Assembly (NCBI RefSeq): GCF_003284725.1
Contig: NZ_PGTO01000005.1
Location: forward strand, 62,001 to 126,000
Reading direction: 5' to 3'
DNA length: 64,000 nt
Origin: Paramagnetospirillum kuznetsovii
GTDB taxonomy: Bacteria > Pseudomonadota > Alphaproteobacteria > Rhodospirillales > Magnetospirillaceae
Part shown: piece after piece, positions 26,683 through 35,221 of the stretch
How positions within the stretch are numbered: the stretch's first letter is position 1
How the letters are laid out: each line of letters starts with the position of its first letter
Made by a program: the position numbers and the translations under genes
Notes under the pieces: model-generated
What the model was told of the DNA's origin: nothing
The model's input: only the letters and a program-made list of their open reading frames with translations
The model's database searches: none

Positions 26683-27585
26683 ATGGCCGATAAGGTGTTT
26701 GTGCGTCTCGATCACCGCGCCGTCATCGAGGTGGGGGGCGAGGACCGCCGCTCCTTCCTGCAGGGGCTGGTGTCCAACGACATGAACAAGGTGGCCCCCG
26801 ACAAGGCGGTTTATGCCGCGTTGCTGACGCCCCAGGGCAAGTTCCTGTTCGACATGTTCGTGGTGGAATTGGGCAATGTCTTCCTGCTGGACGTGGAGGC
26901 CGCCCGCGCCGAGGATCTTCGCAAGAAGCTCTCCATGTACAAGCTGCGCGCCCAGGTCACCGTCGCGCTCGCCTCCAATACCGGCGTCTTCGCCGTGATG
27001 GGCGAGGGCGCCGCCGATGCGCTTGGAGTCGGCAAGGAGGCCGGTTCCGCCGAGGAATTCGCGGGCGGCGTCGCCTTCGTCGATCCCCGTCACCCCGAGG
27101 TGGGCCTGCGGGCCCTGCTGTCGCTGGACGGCGGCCCCCGCGTGCTGGAAGCCAACGACTTCGCGCCGGGTACGTTCGAGGCTTGGGACGAGGCCCGCAT
27201 CCGCCTCGGCCTGCCCGACGGATCGCGTGACCTGGAAGTGGACAAGGGCATCCTGCTGGAAAACGGCTTCGACGAGCTGAACGGCGTCGATTTCCAGAAG
27301 GGCTGCTATATGGGGCAGGAACTGACGGCGCGCACCAAGTATCGCGGCCTGATCAAGAAGCGGCTGATGCCGGTGGAGATCAACGGCCCGGTCCCGGCGG
27401 TGGGCGCCGAAATCCGCCTGGGCGACGCCGAGGCGGGCGAGATGCGCTCCAGTTGCGGCCGCGTCGGCCTCGCCCTGGTGCGGCTGGAGCAGTTCAAGGC
27501 CTCGGGCGGCATTGGCCTGACCAGCGGCGCCGCCACCCTGGACGCCATGAAGCCCAAATGGGCGGTGTTTCCCGAGGTGGAGTAA
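26683..27585 (+). CDS. ygfZ: YgfZ/GcvT-domain folate-binding protein
   Basis: 300 residues. The signature KGCYMGQELTAR (Cys208) is the YgfZ/IBA57 motif. These proteins use folate and support repair or assembly of 4Fe-4S enzymes, including radical SAM enzymes. RSFLQGLVSNDM and LLTPQGKFLFDMFV are the other conserved segments. ATG 26683 follows CAGGAGAACAGCGTC. The gene is divergent from the glycosyltransferase operon and is followed by a family C repeat. Confidence 0.95.
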   Translation: MADKVFVRLDHRAVIEVGGEDRRSFLQGLVSNDMNKVAPDKAVYAALLTPQGKFLFDMFVVELGNVFLLDVEAARAEDLRKKLSMYKLRAQVTVALASNTGVFAVMGEGAADALGVGKEAGSAEEFAGGVAFVDPRHPEVGLRALLSLDGGPRVLEANDFAPGTFEAWDEARIRLGLPDGSRDLEVDKGILLENGFDELNGVDFQKGCYMGQELTARTKYRGLIKKRLMPVEINGPVPAVGAEIRLGDAEAGEMRSSCGRVGLALVRLEQFKASGGIGLTSGAATLDAMKPKWAVFPEVE

Positions 27586-27594
27586 ACATTTCCC

Positions 27595-27690
27595 CGTCAT
27601 GGCCGGGCTTGTCCCGGCCATCCACGCGGATCAACAAGGACTTCGCCGGACGGATGGGCGTGGATGCCCGCAACAAGTGCGGGCATGACG
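27595..27690. repeat. Repeat family C, copy 2
   Basis: CGTCATGGCCGGGCTTGTCC...ATCCACG and GCGTGGATGCCCGC...GCGGGCATGACG form an imperfect inverted repeat starting 10 bp after the ygfZ stop. Likely located in the 3' untranslated region. Confidence 0.8.
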
Positions 27691-27739
27691 AGATACAAGA
27701 AGTGTTTCGTCGCGCCGCGGAGTTGACTAAAACTATCGC

Positions 27740-28027
27740 ATGCAAGGTGGGTGGGTCTACATTCTAACCAATCGACCGAATGGAACGCTGTATGTCGGCG
27801 TGACCAGCGATCTTGTTCGTCGCATATGGGAACATCGTGAAGGCGTCGCCGACGGCTTCACCAAGCGCCACGGACTGAAGCGCTTGGTGCATGTGGAGCG
27901 TTACGAGGACATCCGTCTCGCCATTCAGAGGGAAAAGAATCTGAAGCATTGGCCGCGCGCCTGGAAAGTTCGCATCATTTTGGATGCGAATCCGAATTGG
28001 GACGACCTCTACGACGTTCTGGCGTGA
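27740..28027 (+). CDS. GIY-YIG domain nuclease-like protein
   Basis: 95 residues, a minimal GIY-YIG (UvrC N-terminal/YhbQ-like) domain: GWVYILTNRPNGTLYVGVTS supplies the paired tyrosines, followed by LVRRIWEHREG with the catalytic Arg, and a later Glu in RYEDIRLAIQREKNLK. Such short alphaproteobacterial proteins are probable nucleases of unknown substrate. ATG 27740 follows a short AT-rich stretch after the family C repeat. Confidence 0.93.
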   Translation: MQGGWVYILTNRPNGTLYVGVTSDLVRRIWEHREGVADGFTKRHGLKRLVHVERYEDIRLAIQREKNLKHWPRAWKVRIILDANPNWDDLYDVLA

Positions 28028-28030
28028 CGG

Positions 28031-28062
28031 CGTGGGCCCCCGGGACAAGCCCGGGGGTGACG
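28031..28062. repeat. Partial family C-like hairpin
   Basis: CCCCCGGG-ACAAG-CCCGGGGG followed by TGACG, between the convergent GIY-YIG and PhnA-like genes. It resembles one arm of family C and could cap both transcripts; no T-run. Confidence 0.5.
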
Positions 28063-28070
28063 CGAAATAT

Positions 28071-28286
28071 CTAAGCCTTCTTCAGATAGCAGGTCTTCAG
28101 CACCAGGGTCGATTTGCCGTCCTTGACCTCGATCTCCTCGGGATTGCCGGTCAGGCGGATGTTCTTCATGGTGCTGCCGCGCTTGAGGTTCAGCGAGGAG
28201 TTCTTGACCTTGAGGTCGCGAATGAGCTGTACCGAATCTCCGTCGGCCAGTACGGCGCCGTTGCTGTCCTTGGTTTCGTCATCCAT
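28071..28286 (-). CDS. PhnA/YjdM C-terminal-domain protein
   Basis: 71 residues, corresponding to the C-terminal domain of PhnA (YjdM): VLADGDSVQLIRDLKVKNSS, then LKRGSTMKNIRLTGNPEEIE and LVLKTCYLKK. The N-terminal zinc-ribbon part of longer PhnA proteins is absent. Despite the name, the family is not part of C-P lyase and its role is uncertain. The start (ATG 28286) lies 2 bp after the purB stop, so the two are in one transcript. Confidence 0.88.
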   Translation of the reverse strand: MDDETKDSNGAVLADGDSVQLIRDLKVKNSSLNLKRGSTMKNIRLTGNPEEIEVKDGKSTLVLKTCYLKKA

Positions 28287-28288
28287 GT

Positions 28289-29602
<1,314 letters not shown>

Positions 29603-29692
29603 GACGGCCTAGCCTCCTCTGCGTGACGGGCAGGGGGGACATAGCACGGCGGAGCTTTGGATTAAAGGCTGCGGATGGGACCGTCGTTCCCA

Positions 29693-30070
29693 TCAAGGCC
29701 AATCGCGAAGCTCTACCGTCCCATCCGAATACGCTTCGACAATCCGGTTGACCAGATCAGCCATGGGCTCAATGGCGTCGAGCGCATTGGCGAATAGGCG
29801 GAGTTGGAGTTCGGTGGGAATTCCGCCGGGCACGATGATGATCAAGCCGGTGTGAATGTTCTCGGTGGTCCGCTCGAAGGTGGTGACCACAGCATCCAGG
29901 AGACTCCCTGGCGGGACGATGCTCTGCCCGCGCCATCGGCGTTCGGGCGTCCTCGTGCTCAGGATTCCCTTCAAGGCGTCCTGGGCGGGTTGGTTGTTGT
30001 CCAAGCGTCCGTTGGCGATGAGGTCCAGGAGACTCGGTTGTCGGCTTGGGTCGGTCTTGGGTGATTTCAC
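29693..30070 (-). CDS. Hypothetical protein
   Basis: 125 residues from GTG 30070 (GGGAG lies about 7 nt upstream). It begins with a polar segment (KSPKTDPSRQPSLLDLIANG) followed by SIVPPGSLLDAVVTTFERTT and a hydrophobic strand TGLIIIVPGG. No family recognised. It faces divergently a frame-disrupted gene in a region of lower coding quality, so it may be part of an acquired or decaying segment. Confidence 0.5.
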   Translation of the reverse strand: MKSPKTDPSRQPSLLDLIANGRLDNNQPAQDALKGILSTRTPERRWRGQSIVPPGSLLDAVVTTFERTTENIHTGLIIIVPGGIPTELQLRLFANALDAIEPMADLVNRIVEAYSDGTVELRDWP

Positions 30071-30108
30071 GCAATGCTCCCTGATAGGCTGTTGTTGCGG
30101 TTGCCCGT

Positions 30109-30731
30109 ATGGTTCACCTAGAGACACTCCTCCGTGCCGCGGTGGCGGAACATGACAATCAGGATCTGCTGGCGCGAACACGGGTGAAGTGGGATGTCAC
30201 CGAGTCCCGCCAACGCCAGATGGGTGCTTTCCTGGAAAAGCAGGGTTTGGGCAAAGCCTTCGTCCAATGGGAAGCCGACGTCCACGCCGTCGAAAATCTG
30301 CGTCGGGGACACGGGGACTCGTGGGTGGCCTATGAGAAGTCACTGGCGGACTGCGCCGCTGATTTACGTCGCTATGGCACCAACAAGGCAGTCATGGTCG
30401 GACGGGGGCAGCGTCATCTCCTGCGGCTCTTCGACGTCGGAGCGCAGGCGCTGGGGCATCAATCCCGCCTCATTAACCCCCGCCGCTTTGTCACTGAGGG
30501 GGGCGCGCTTGGCTCCGCCTGGACAGTGGTGTCCCGCTGCTCGAGCTTCATCGCGCCGCAGTCTGCTGGGTGACGGAGGCCGCCGGTCCAGAGGGAGAGG
30601 TCGGAGGATACAATGGTCACGAGAAGGCGCTGACGACGATCTCCATTCGGCCACCTTCGGGACTATGGGCCTTGGCTCAGCTCAAGGGAGCCGATGGGAT
30701 AAAATGCTTGCTTGTCTCCAGGAATCTATAA
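30109..30731 (+). pseudogene. Hypothetical gene, apparently frameshifted at a G6 tract
   Basis: An open frame from ATG 30109 runs about 130 codons with plausible coding character (KWDVTESRQRQMGAFLEKQG, GDSWVAYEKSLADCAADLRR), then becomes unconvincing near 30500. From there the next frame reads on for about 75 codons (LDSGVPLLELHRAAVCWVTE, YNGHEKALTTISIRPPSGLW) to a TAA at 30729. The switch falls at a run of six G at 30498-30503, and a seventh G would join the two into one protein of about 206 residues. No family recognised. If the two frames are unrelated, the gene simply ends at 30573. Confidence 0.45.
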
Positions 30732-30743
30732 TTTAACAGTAGC

Positions 30744-30790
30744 CTATCCCCGACAACCCCGCCCGCTAGATCGGGGTTGCCGGGGGATAG
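30744..30790. repeat. Long hairpin, CTATCCCCGACAACCCCG / CGGGGTTGCCGGGGGATAG
   Basis: Arms of about 18 bp (30744-30761 and 30772-30790) pair with one mismatch and a bulge around a 10-nt loop, in the gap before the deacetylase gene. It lacks a T-run. It may end the upstream transcript or be an element terminus. The gap 30732-30936 otherwise shows no gene. Confidence 0.6.
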
Positions 30791-30936
30791 GAATCTGGGC
30801 GCGATGGGGCTTTTACAGTGCTTGCCCATATGCGCAGCGGCACCAATCCGCCAACCTCCCCGGCCGACGGAAGTATAAGTTTTTCGAAGTCGGCCGATGA
30901 GGGAGGTGCCGGGAACGTCGTAAAGAGAGATAGTCT

Positions 30937-31920
30937 TTGGCCGGGGCCGATCAGTCAGTCACCATCTTCATGTATCACGACGTCCGAGATCCGGCCCAAA
31001 GTCGCTGGCCGGATCGCTACCGTCAACGCTCGTTCGTCAGTCCGGCCAAATTCGACGCCGACCTCGAACTGATCGGAAAGCGCTACCACGTCATATCGCT
31101 GCGGAGGGCGTTGGCCGGGCTTTCCGACGAGGCCGATCTTCCAGCCAATGCGGCGGTCCTGACCTTCGATGACGGCCTGCGAGACCATGCGGACGCCGTA
31201 CTGCCAATACTGACCGCGCGCAAGATGCGCGGATGTTTTTTCGTCGCGGCGCGATCAATCATGGACGGCCAAGTGATGCACGCCCACAAGATCCAGTTCA
31301 TCTTGGCGGCGACGGCTGCCCTCGACCGTCTCATCGCCGATATTGCCGAGATGCTTGCGGGCCTTCGCGAGGAGAACGCTGAAATCCCGAGTTTCGACGA
31401 TCTGTGGCGCAGCTATTCGCGCTCATTGGTGACCGACAATCATTGGTCGCCGGAACAGGTGTTCGTGACCCGCCTGCTCCGGGGCGGCCTCGACGCCTCC
31501 ATACTCCATCGTATCGTCAATACTTTGTTCGCCGAGAAGGTGACCGCCGATGAAAAAGCCTTCGCCGCCGATCTCTACCTCTCTCCGGCCCAAGTCGGTG
31601 CGCTAGCAGCGTGTGGAATGGATCTTGGGGGGCATGGAACCGACTCGAAGAACCTGTGCCAGTTGTCCGAGGAAGAGCGTCTTGCCGAGATCAACGGGGC
31701 CCGCCAACTGCTCGAATGCCTGGTTCCGGCCTATGTCCGATCGGGCTCGCTCGCCTATGCCTACCCCCATGGCGGCCATGACGATCACGTCCGGCGCCTG
31801 ATGCCTCAATGCGGCTTTGCGGCGGGTCTTTCAACGGAGAAGCGCGCGGCAGTCGCCAGCGACGACAGATTCAACCTTCCCCGGTTCGACGGCGCCCAAG
31901 ATCGGCCTTGGGAAGGATGA
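30937..31920 (+). CDS. Polysaccharide deacetylase (NodB-homology) family protein
   Basis: 327 residues. IFMYHDV, then VLTFDDGLRDH (catalytic Asp and metal Asp), GCFFVAA and AYPHGGHDD define the NodB carbohydrate-esterase-4 fold. The usual H-S/T-x4-H metal motif reads GGHGTDSKNL, so the second histidine is missing and activity is uncertain. TTG 30937 is used because an in-frame stop precedes it and the next ATG (30970) would cut the first conserved strand. The gene converges on a GT2 gene with a 3-bp gap and probably acts on an N-acetylated glycan. Confidence 0.82.
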   Translation: MAGADQSVTIFMYHDVRDPAQSRWPDRYRQRSFVSPAKFDADLELIGKRYHVISLRRALAGLSDEADLPANAAVLTFDDGLRDHADAVLPILTARKMRGCFFVAARSIMDGQVMHAHKIQFILAATAALDRLIADIAEMLAGLREENAEIPSFDDLWRSYSRSLVTDNHWSPEQVFVTRLLRGGLDASILHRIVNTLFAEKVTADEKAFAADLYLSPAQVGALAACGMDLGGHGTDSKNLCQLSEEERLAEINGARQLLECLVPAYVRSGSLAYAYPHGGHDDHVRRLMPQCGFAAGLSTEKRAAVASDDRFNLPRFDGAQDRPWEG

Positions 31921-31923
31921 TGG

Positions 31924-33084
31924 TCAGGACGGGAGGAGACCGTTCTGGGCCGCCAGGGTCGAAATATAAGAATAGGTTCGCCGGTCCCGCCACATATATC
32001 GCTCCAGAACCGGGCACACCAGCAGCACCTTGACCTGTGCTGGGTCAACAGCGACCGAGACGGCCAAAGCCCGCATTTCCAGCACCAGGGAAGCCGCCAG
32101 CTCGAAATCGTCGGCGGTCAGCGCTTGGTTCTTGCGCAAGGCCGCAGAAACCTTCGCCAACAGTTCATTGCTGGCGAGATGGGTGGATAGCCCGACATAG
32201 GCCGTCAGCGTTTCGAGAAGCTGTCGACGGGGCGTAAGGCTTAGGGCCTGTTCGTAAAAAGGTGCGGCCATGCGGGGATTCCGCGTGCGCAGCGCCACCT
32301 TCGCCCCGAAATCACAGGCAATCGCGAACATGTCAGTGGGAAAGTCAGGGTGGCTGCCGTAGATGGAAGCGAGATCGCGCTCGCCCGTCACGATTTCATT
32401 GAGGTTCCGCATGATCGCCTTCCCCATATCCTGTCCGATCACATCCTTCTTGGTGGTGGAGGCAGCCTCGCCATGCTCGCGGAACCGGGCGGTCGGCTCG
32501 ATGACATAAACTGGCTTCGCATGACGCAATATCCGTTCCCAGAAATCCGTGTCGCAGGCGTATTTCATATCCTCGTCGTAATAGCCGACGACATCGTGGT
32601 AGCTGCGACGGTACAGGAAAGTGGGAGCCCCGAAGCCATTCTCGCTGATGGCAAGGTTGCGCGGCGCCAGATGATTGCAGGAGACCAGACTTGTGATCGT
32701 ATCGTTCTCATCCATCAGATAGAAGGCGGAATATGCAAATCCGGTCTCGGGAAAAGCCGCCAGCCCGCCAAGCAGGGCCGCGAGAAACCAGGGCTCATGG
32801 ATATTATCGGACCCAATCCAGGTGATGAATTCCCCACGTGCCAATCGGATGCCGTTATTCACAGAACATGTGAAGCCAATATTTTCTTGGTGGATGATCC
32901 GAACCCGAGGGTCGGTGATGGTGGCCAGATAATCGGCAGTCCCGTCGGTGGAGCCGTCATTGAAAATTATCATTTCAAAGTCGGTGAAGCTCTGGGTCAG
33001 AATCGATCGAACGGCTTTGTCGATATACCGGCATTGGTTGTAGGTCGGCATCAAGACGGTGACCTTGGGCGCAGAGACTGTCAC
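31924..33084 (-). CDS. Family 2 glycosyltransferase
   Basis: 386 residues. KVTVLMPTYNQCRYIDKAVR, then SILTQSFTDFEMIIFNDGST, and WIGSDNIHEP (DxD-like) plus the acidic CDTDFWERILRH form an inverting GT-A catalytic domain in the first 230 residues. The C-terminal 150 residues are helical and may be a TPR-like extension. No membrane segment, so it is cytoplasmic. Its upstream neighbour, the methyltransferase, ends 2 bp before its start, indicating an operon with the formyltransferase (order formyltransferase, methyltransferase, GT2). Confidence 0.9.
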   Translation of the reverse strand: MTVSAPKVTVLMPTYNQCRYIDKAVRSILTQSFTDFEMIIFNDGSTDGTADYLATITDPRVRIIHQENIGFTCSVNNGIRLARGEFITWIGSDNIHEPWFLAALLGGLAAFPETGFAYSAFYLMDENDTITSLVSCNHLAPRNLAISENGFGAPTFLYRRSYHDVVGYYDEDMKYACDTDFWERILRHAKPVYVIEPTARFREHGEAASTTKKDVIGQDMGKAIMRNLNEIVTGERDLASIYGSHPDFPTDMFAIACDFGAKVALRTRNPRMAAPFYEQALSLTPRRQLLETLTAYVGLSTHLASNELLAKVSAALRKNQALTADDFELAASLVLEMRALAVSVAVDPAQVKVLLVCPVLERYMWRDRRTYSYISTLAAQNGLLPS

Positions 33085-33086
33085 GG

Positions 33087-34349
33087 TTAGACCTCACGAA
33101 CGGCAGGAATCGGAATAATGAAACGGCCGCCGGCCTGGCGATAGCTCGCGTGCTTTTCGATGATGGCGTCGGCGAAGTTCCACGCCAGGATCAAGATGTA
33201 ATCCGGCTTGGCATCAGCCAGGACCGACGGCGGGACCAAGGGGATGTGCTTGCCGGGAGTGTACATTCCCTGTTTCAGCGGATTGTCTTCGACAATGAAG
33301 TCGATCAGGTCGGGGCCGATCCGGAAGTGGTAGAGAAACGTGGTTGCCTTGGCCGGCGCGCCATAGCCCGCAATACGCTTCCCATCGGCCTTGAGTCCGT
33401 TCAGCAGGCGGCGTAATTCGGCCCCCAGCGCATCGATATTGCGGGCGAAGCTGCGGAAGGTTTCCGCCCGGTCGAGACACATTGCCTCCTCGTCGGCAAT
33501 GCTGGCCGCCACGGACGGTTGGACGGCATGCGGTCCTCCCGCCAGTTGGGCGACACACCGGATGCTGCCGCCATGGGTGGGCACCGGAAGGACATCGATG
33601 AATTCAAGTCCGTGAGCCGCGAAGAACCTCACCAGCGGCTTGACCGAATGGTAGTCCAGCCCTTCGTGATAGATGGTATCGAACAGGATGTTTCGAACGA
33701 CGTCTCCGAGATACGAGACCTCGAACACGAACACGCCCGATGGGGTGAGCAGATTTCGAATGCCGTCAACCACGCCGGCGAGGTCGTCGATATGGGCGAA
33801 GACATTGTTGGCGCAGATCACCTCGGCCTTGCCGCGCGTCGCGAGGATATCCTCGCCAAGCTCTTTTCCGAACAGGCCGCAAATGGTCTCAATTCCCCTG
33901 GCGGTGGCGTCCTCGGAGATGCTCCGTGCCGGATCGACGCCGAGGACGCGCATCCCCGATTTTTGGAAGAAATCGAGCAGCGTTCCGTCATTGGAACCGA
34001 ATTCCAGAACCAACCCGCCGGGATTCGGCTTGTAGCTGTCCATGACAAAGGCGGCATAGTCCTCGAAGTGCTTCACGAATACCGGCGAAGTCCCAGAAAC
34101 ATAGACATAATGTTCGAACAACACCCAAGGATCCAGCAAGTCAAGTCTCTGTAGATGAGCGCAGTCCTCGCAGAAATACAGGTCAAGGGGGAACAGCTCC
34201 TGATCAACGCCAAGCTCCGCCTCGTAAACAAAAGCGTTTGCAGGCGGTGTCGGCGCCAGTTGCATAACCAGAGTGAGGCGCGCCGAGTTGCACAGTCGGC
34301 ATGTGTTGCGGCGATGGACCTTTGTGCGGGGGGGGGACGTCGTGCTCAA
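33087..34349 (-). CDS. SAM-dependent sugar C-methyltransferase with zinc-binding N-terminus
   Basis: 420 residues with the three-part layout of NDP-hexose C-methyltransferases (TylC3-like): N-terminal zinc site (CRLCN ... CEDCAHLQ), central SAM-binding domain (VLEFGSNDGTLLDFF, VLGVDPA) and C-terminal domain (IAGYGAPAKATTFLYHF ... LILAWNFADAI). The start is TTG 34349: AGGAG lies 8 nt upstream and the formyltransferase stop is just before it. The first codons contain a run of nine C on the coding strand. Paralogous to the gene at 38687-39889. Confidence 0.88.
   Translation of the reverse strand: MSTTSPPRTKVHRRNTCRLCNSARLTLVMQLAPTPPANAFVYEAELGVDQELFPLDLYFCEDCAHLQRLDLLDPWVLFEHYVYVSGTSPVFVKHFEDYAAFVMDSYKPNPGGLVLEFGSNDGTLLDFFQKSGMRVLGVDPARSISEDATARGIETICGLFGKELGEDILATRGKAEVICANNVFAHIDDLAGVVDGIRNLLTPSGVFVFEVSYLGDVVRNILFDTIYHEGLDYHSVKPLVRFFAAHGLEFIDVLPVPTHGGSIRCVAQLAGGPHAVQPSVAASIADEEAMCLDRAETFRSFARNIDALGAELRRLLNGLKADGKRIAGYGAPAKATTFLYHFRIGPDLIDFIVEDNPLKQGMYTPGKHIPLVPPSVLADAKPDYILILAWNFADAIIEKHASYRQAGGRFIIPIPAVREV
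34328..34336. repeat. G9 homopolymer within the first codons of a methyltransferase gene
   Basis: Nine consecutive G on the plus strand (C9 in the coding strand), spanning codons 5-8 of the methyltransferase. Gain or loss of one base would shift the frame immediately after the start, the classic arrangement for slipped-strand phase variation. Confidence 0.75.
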
Positions 34350-34360
34350 CAGGAAGGCTC

Positions 34361-34954
34361 CTATGGACGGATCCGCAGACCAAGCTGCCGGCCAAGCTCC
34401 TCGGCAGTCGCAACCGGCGTCTGATAGCCTTGCGGCAGAAGGGTGAGAATCTTCTCTCCCTGGGCTTTGTTGTGGTTATTGCCGGCGGCAAGATCCTGCG
34501 GCGTGGCGTCGCAGCCAGATCGGATGGAGGCCCAATGACGGTCGAATAGCCGTTCGATCTGGACCCTTAGCTTTTTGTAGGTCGTATCAAGGGTTTCGTC
34601 GTTTCCAAACTGGACTTCCTCCTGGACGATGATGTCGCCGGTGTCGATCCCTTGGTCGATGAAATGGATGGTCACCCCTTTGGGTGTTCCCTCGATCCAC
34701 GACCAGACGTTTGGATGCACGCCTCGATTCCACGGAAGATAGGCGATGTGCATGTTGACGATCCGCCGCGGAAATCGCTCGATAATGTCTATTTTTATAA
34801 TCGTGCGATAGCCGTAAGAGATGATGAAGTCCGCCTGGGTCGCGGCAATGAATTCAGGAGTAATCGGGGCATTGTAGCAAATCGCTTCATCACCAAGACG
34901 GGCCACTGTTTCCATCAAGCTTTCCGGATATGGGGACAGGATTAGAACCTTCAT
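34361..34954 (-). CDS. Sugar N-formyltransferase-like protein
   Basis: 197 residues, one formyltransferase domain related to methionyl-tRNA formyltransferase. The catalytic triad is visible: N67 and H69 in VNMHIAYLPWNRG and D104 in FIDQGIDTGDII. The short length and glycan neighbourhood point to an amino-sugar N-formyltransferase using N10-formyl-tetrahydrofolate. Three consecutive ATG codons (34960, 34957, 34954) follow GAGG; 34954 or 34957 has the best spacing. A longer upstream frame is not supported. It is first of a leftward operon with the C-methyltransferase and GT2 genes. Confidence 0.85.
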   Translation of the reverse strand: MKVLILSPYPESLMETVARLGDEAICYNAPITPEFIAATQADFIISYGYRTIIKIDIIERFPRRIVNMHIAYLPWNRGVHPNVWSWIEGTPKGVTIHFIDQGIDTGDIIVQEEVQFGNDETLDTTYKKLRVQIERLFDRHWASIRSGCDATPQDLAAGNNHNKAQGEKILTLLPQGYQTPVATAEELGRQLGLRIRP

Positions 34955-35221
34955 CATCATTTCCTCATCCAGCCCGTATTTTGCCCGCGCCCGAGCCAGA
35001 AATAAACAGGGTAATAATGACGGCAGCCAGCCAGCAGGAAAAGAACTTTCTTGTTCTAAACCGGGGTTTTCCGAAGTGAACAGCACGGCATTTTGTCGCC
35101 GCAAGCTCTCACACGGGGGGTTTGTATGACTTTACGCCAATCGGCACGCGGGGTAGTCTGGGTGCCGTCCTCACCACCATCGGATTGGGCGGGCACCTCG
35201 TCTCAATGGCTGACAGGCACC

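Noticed and set aside
29656-29676. Sequence TTAAAGGCTGCGGATG shared with 41171-41186
   Set aside because: A single 16-bp match between two sites in 64 kb is near chance expectation and one copy is simply the end of the MarR gene.
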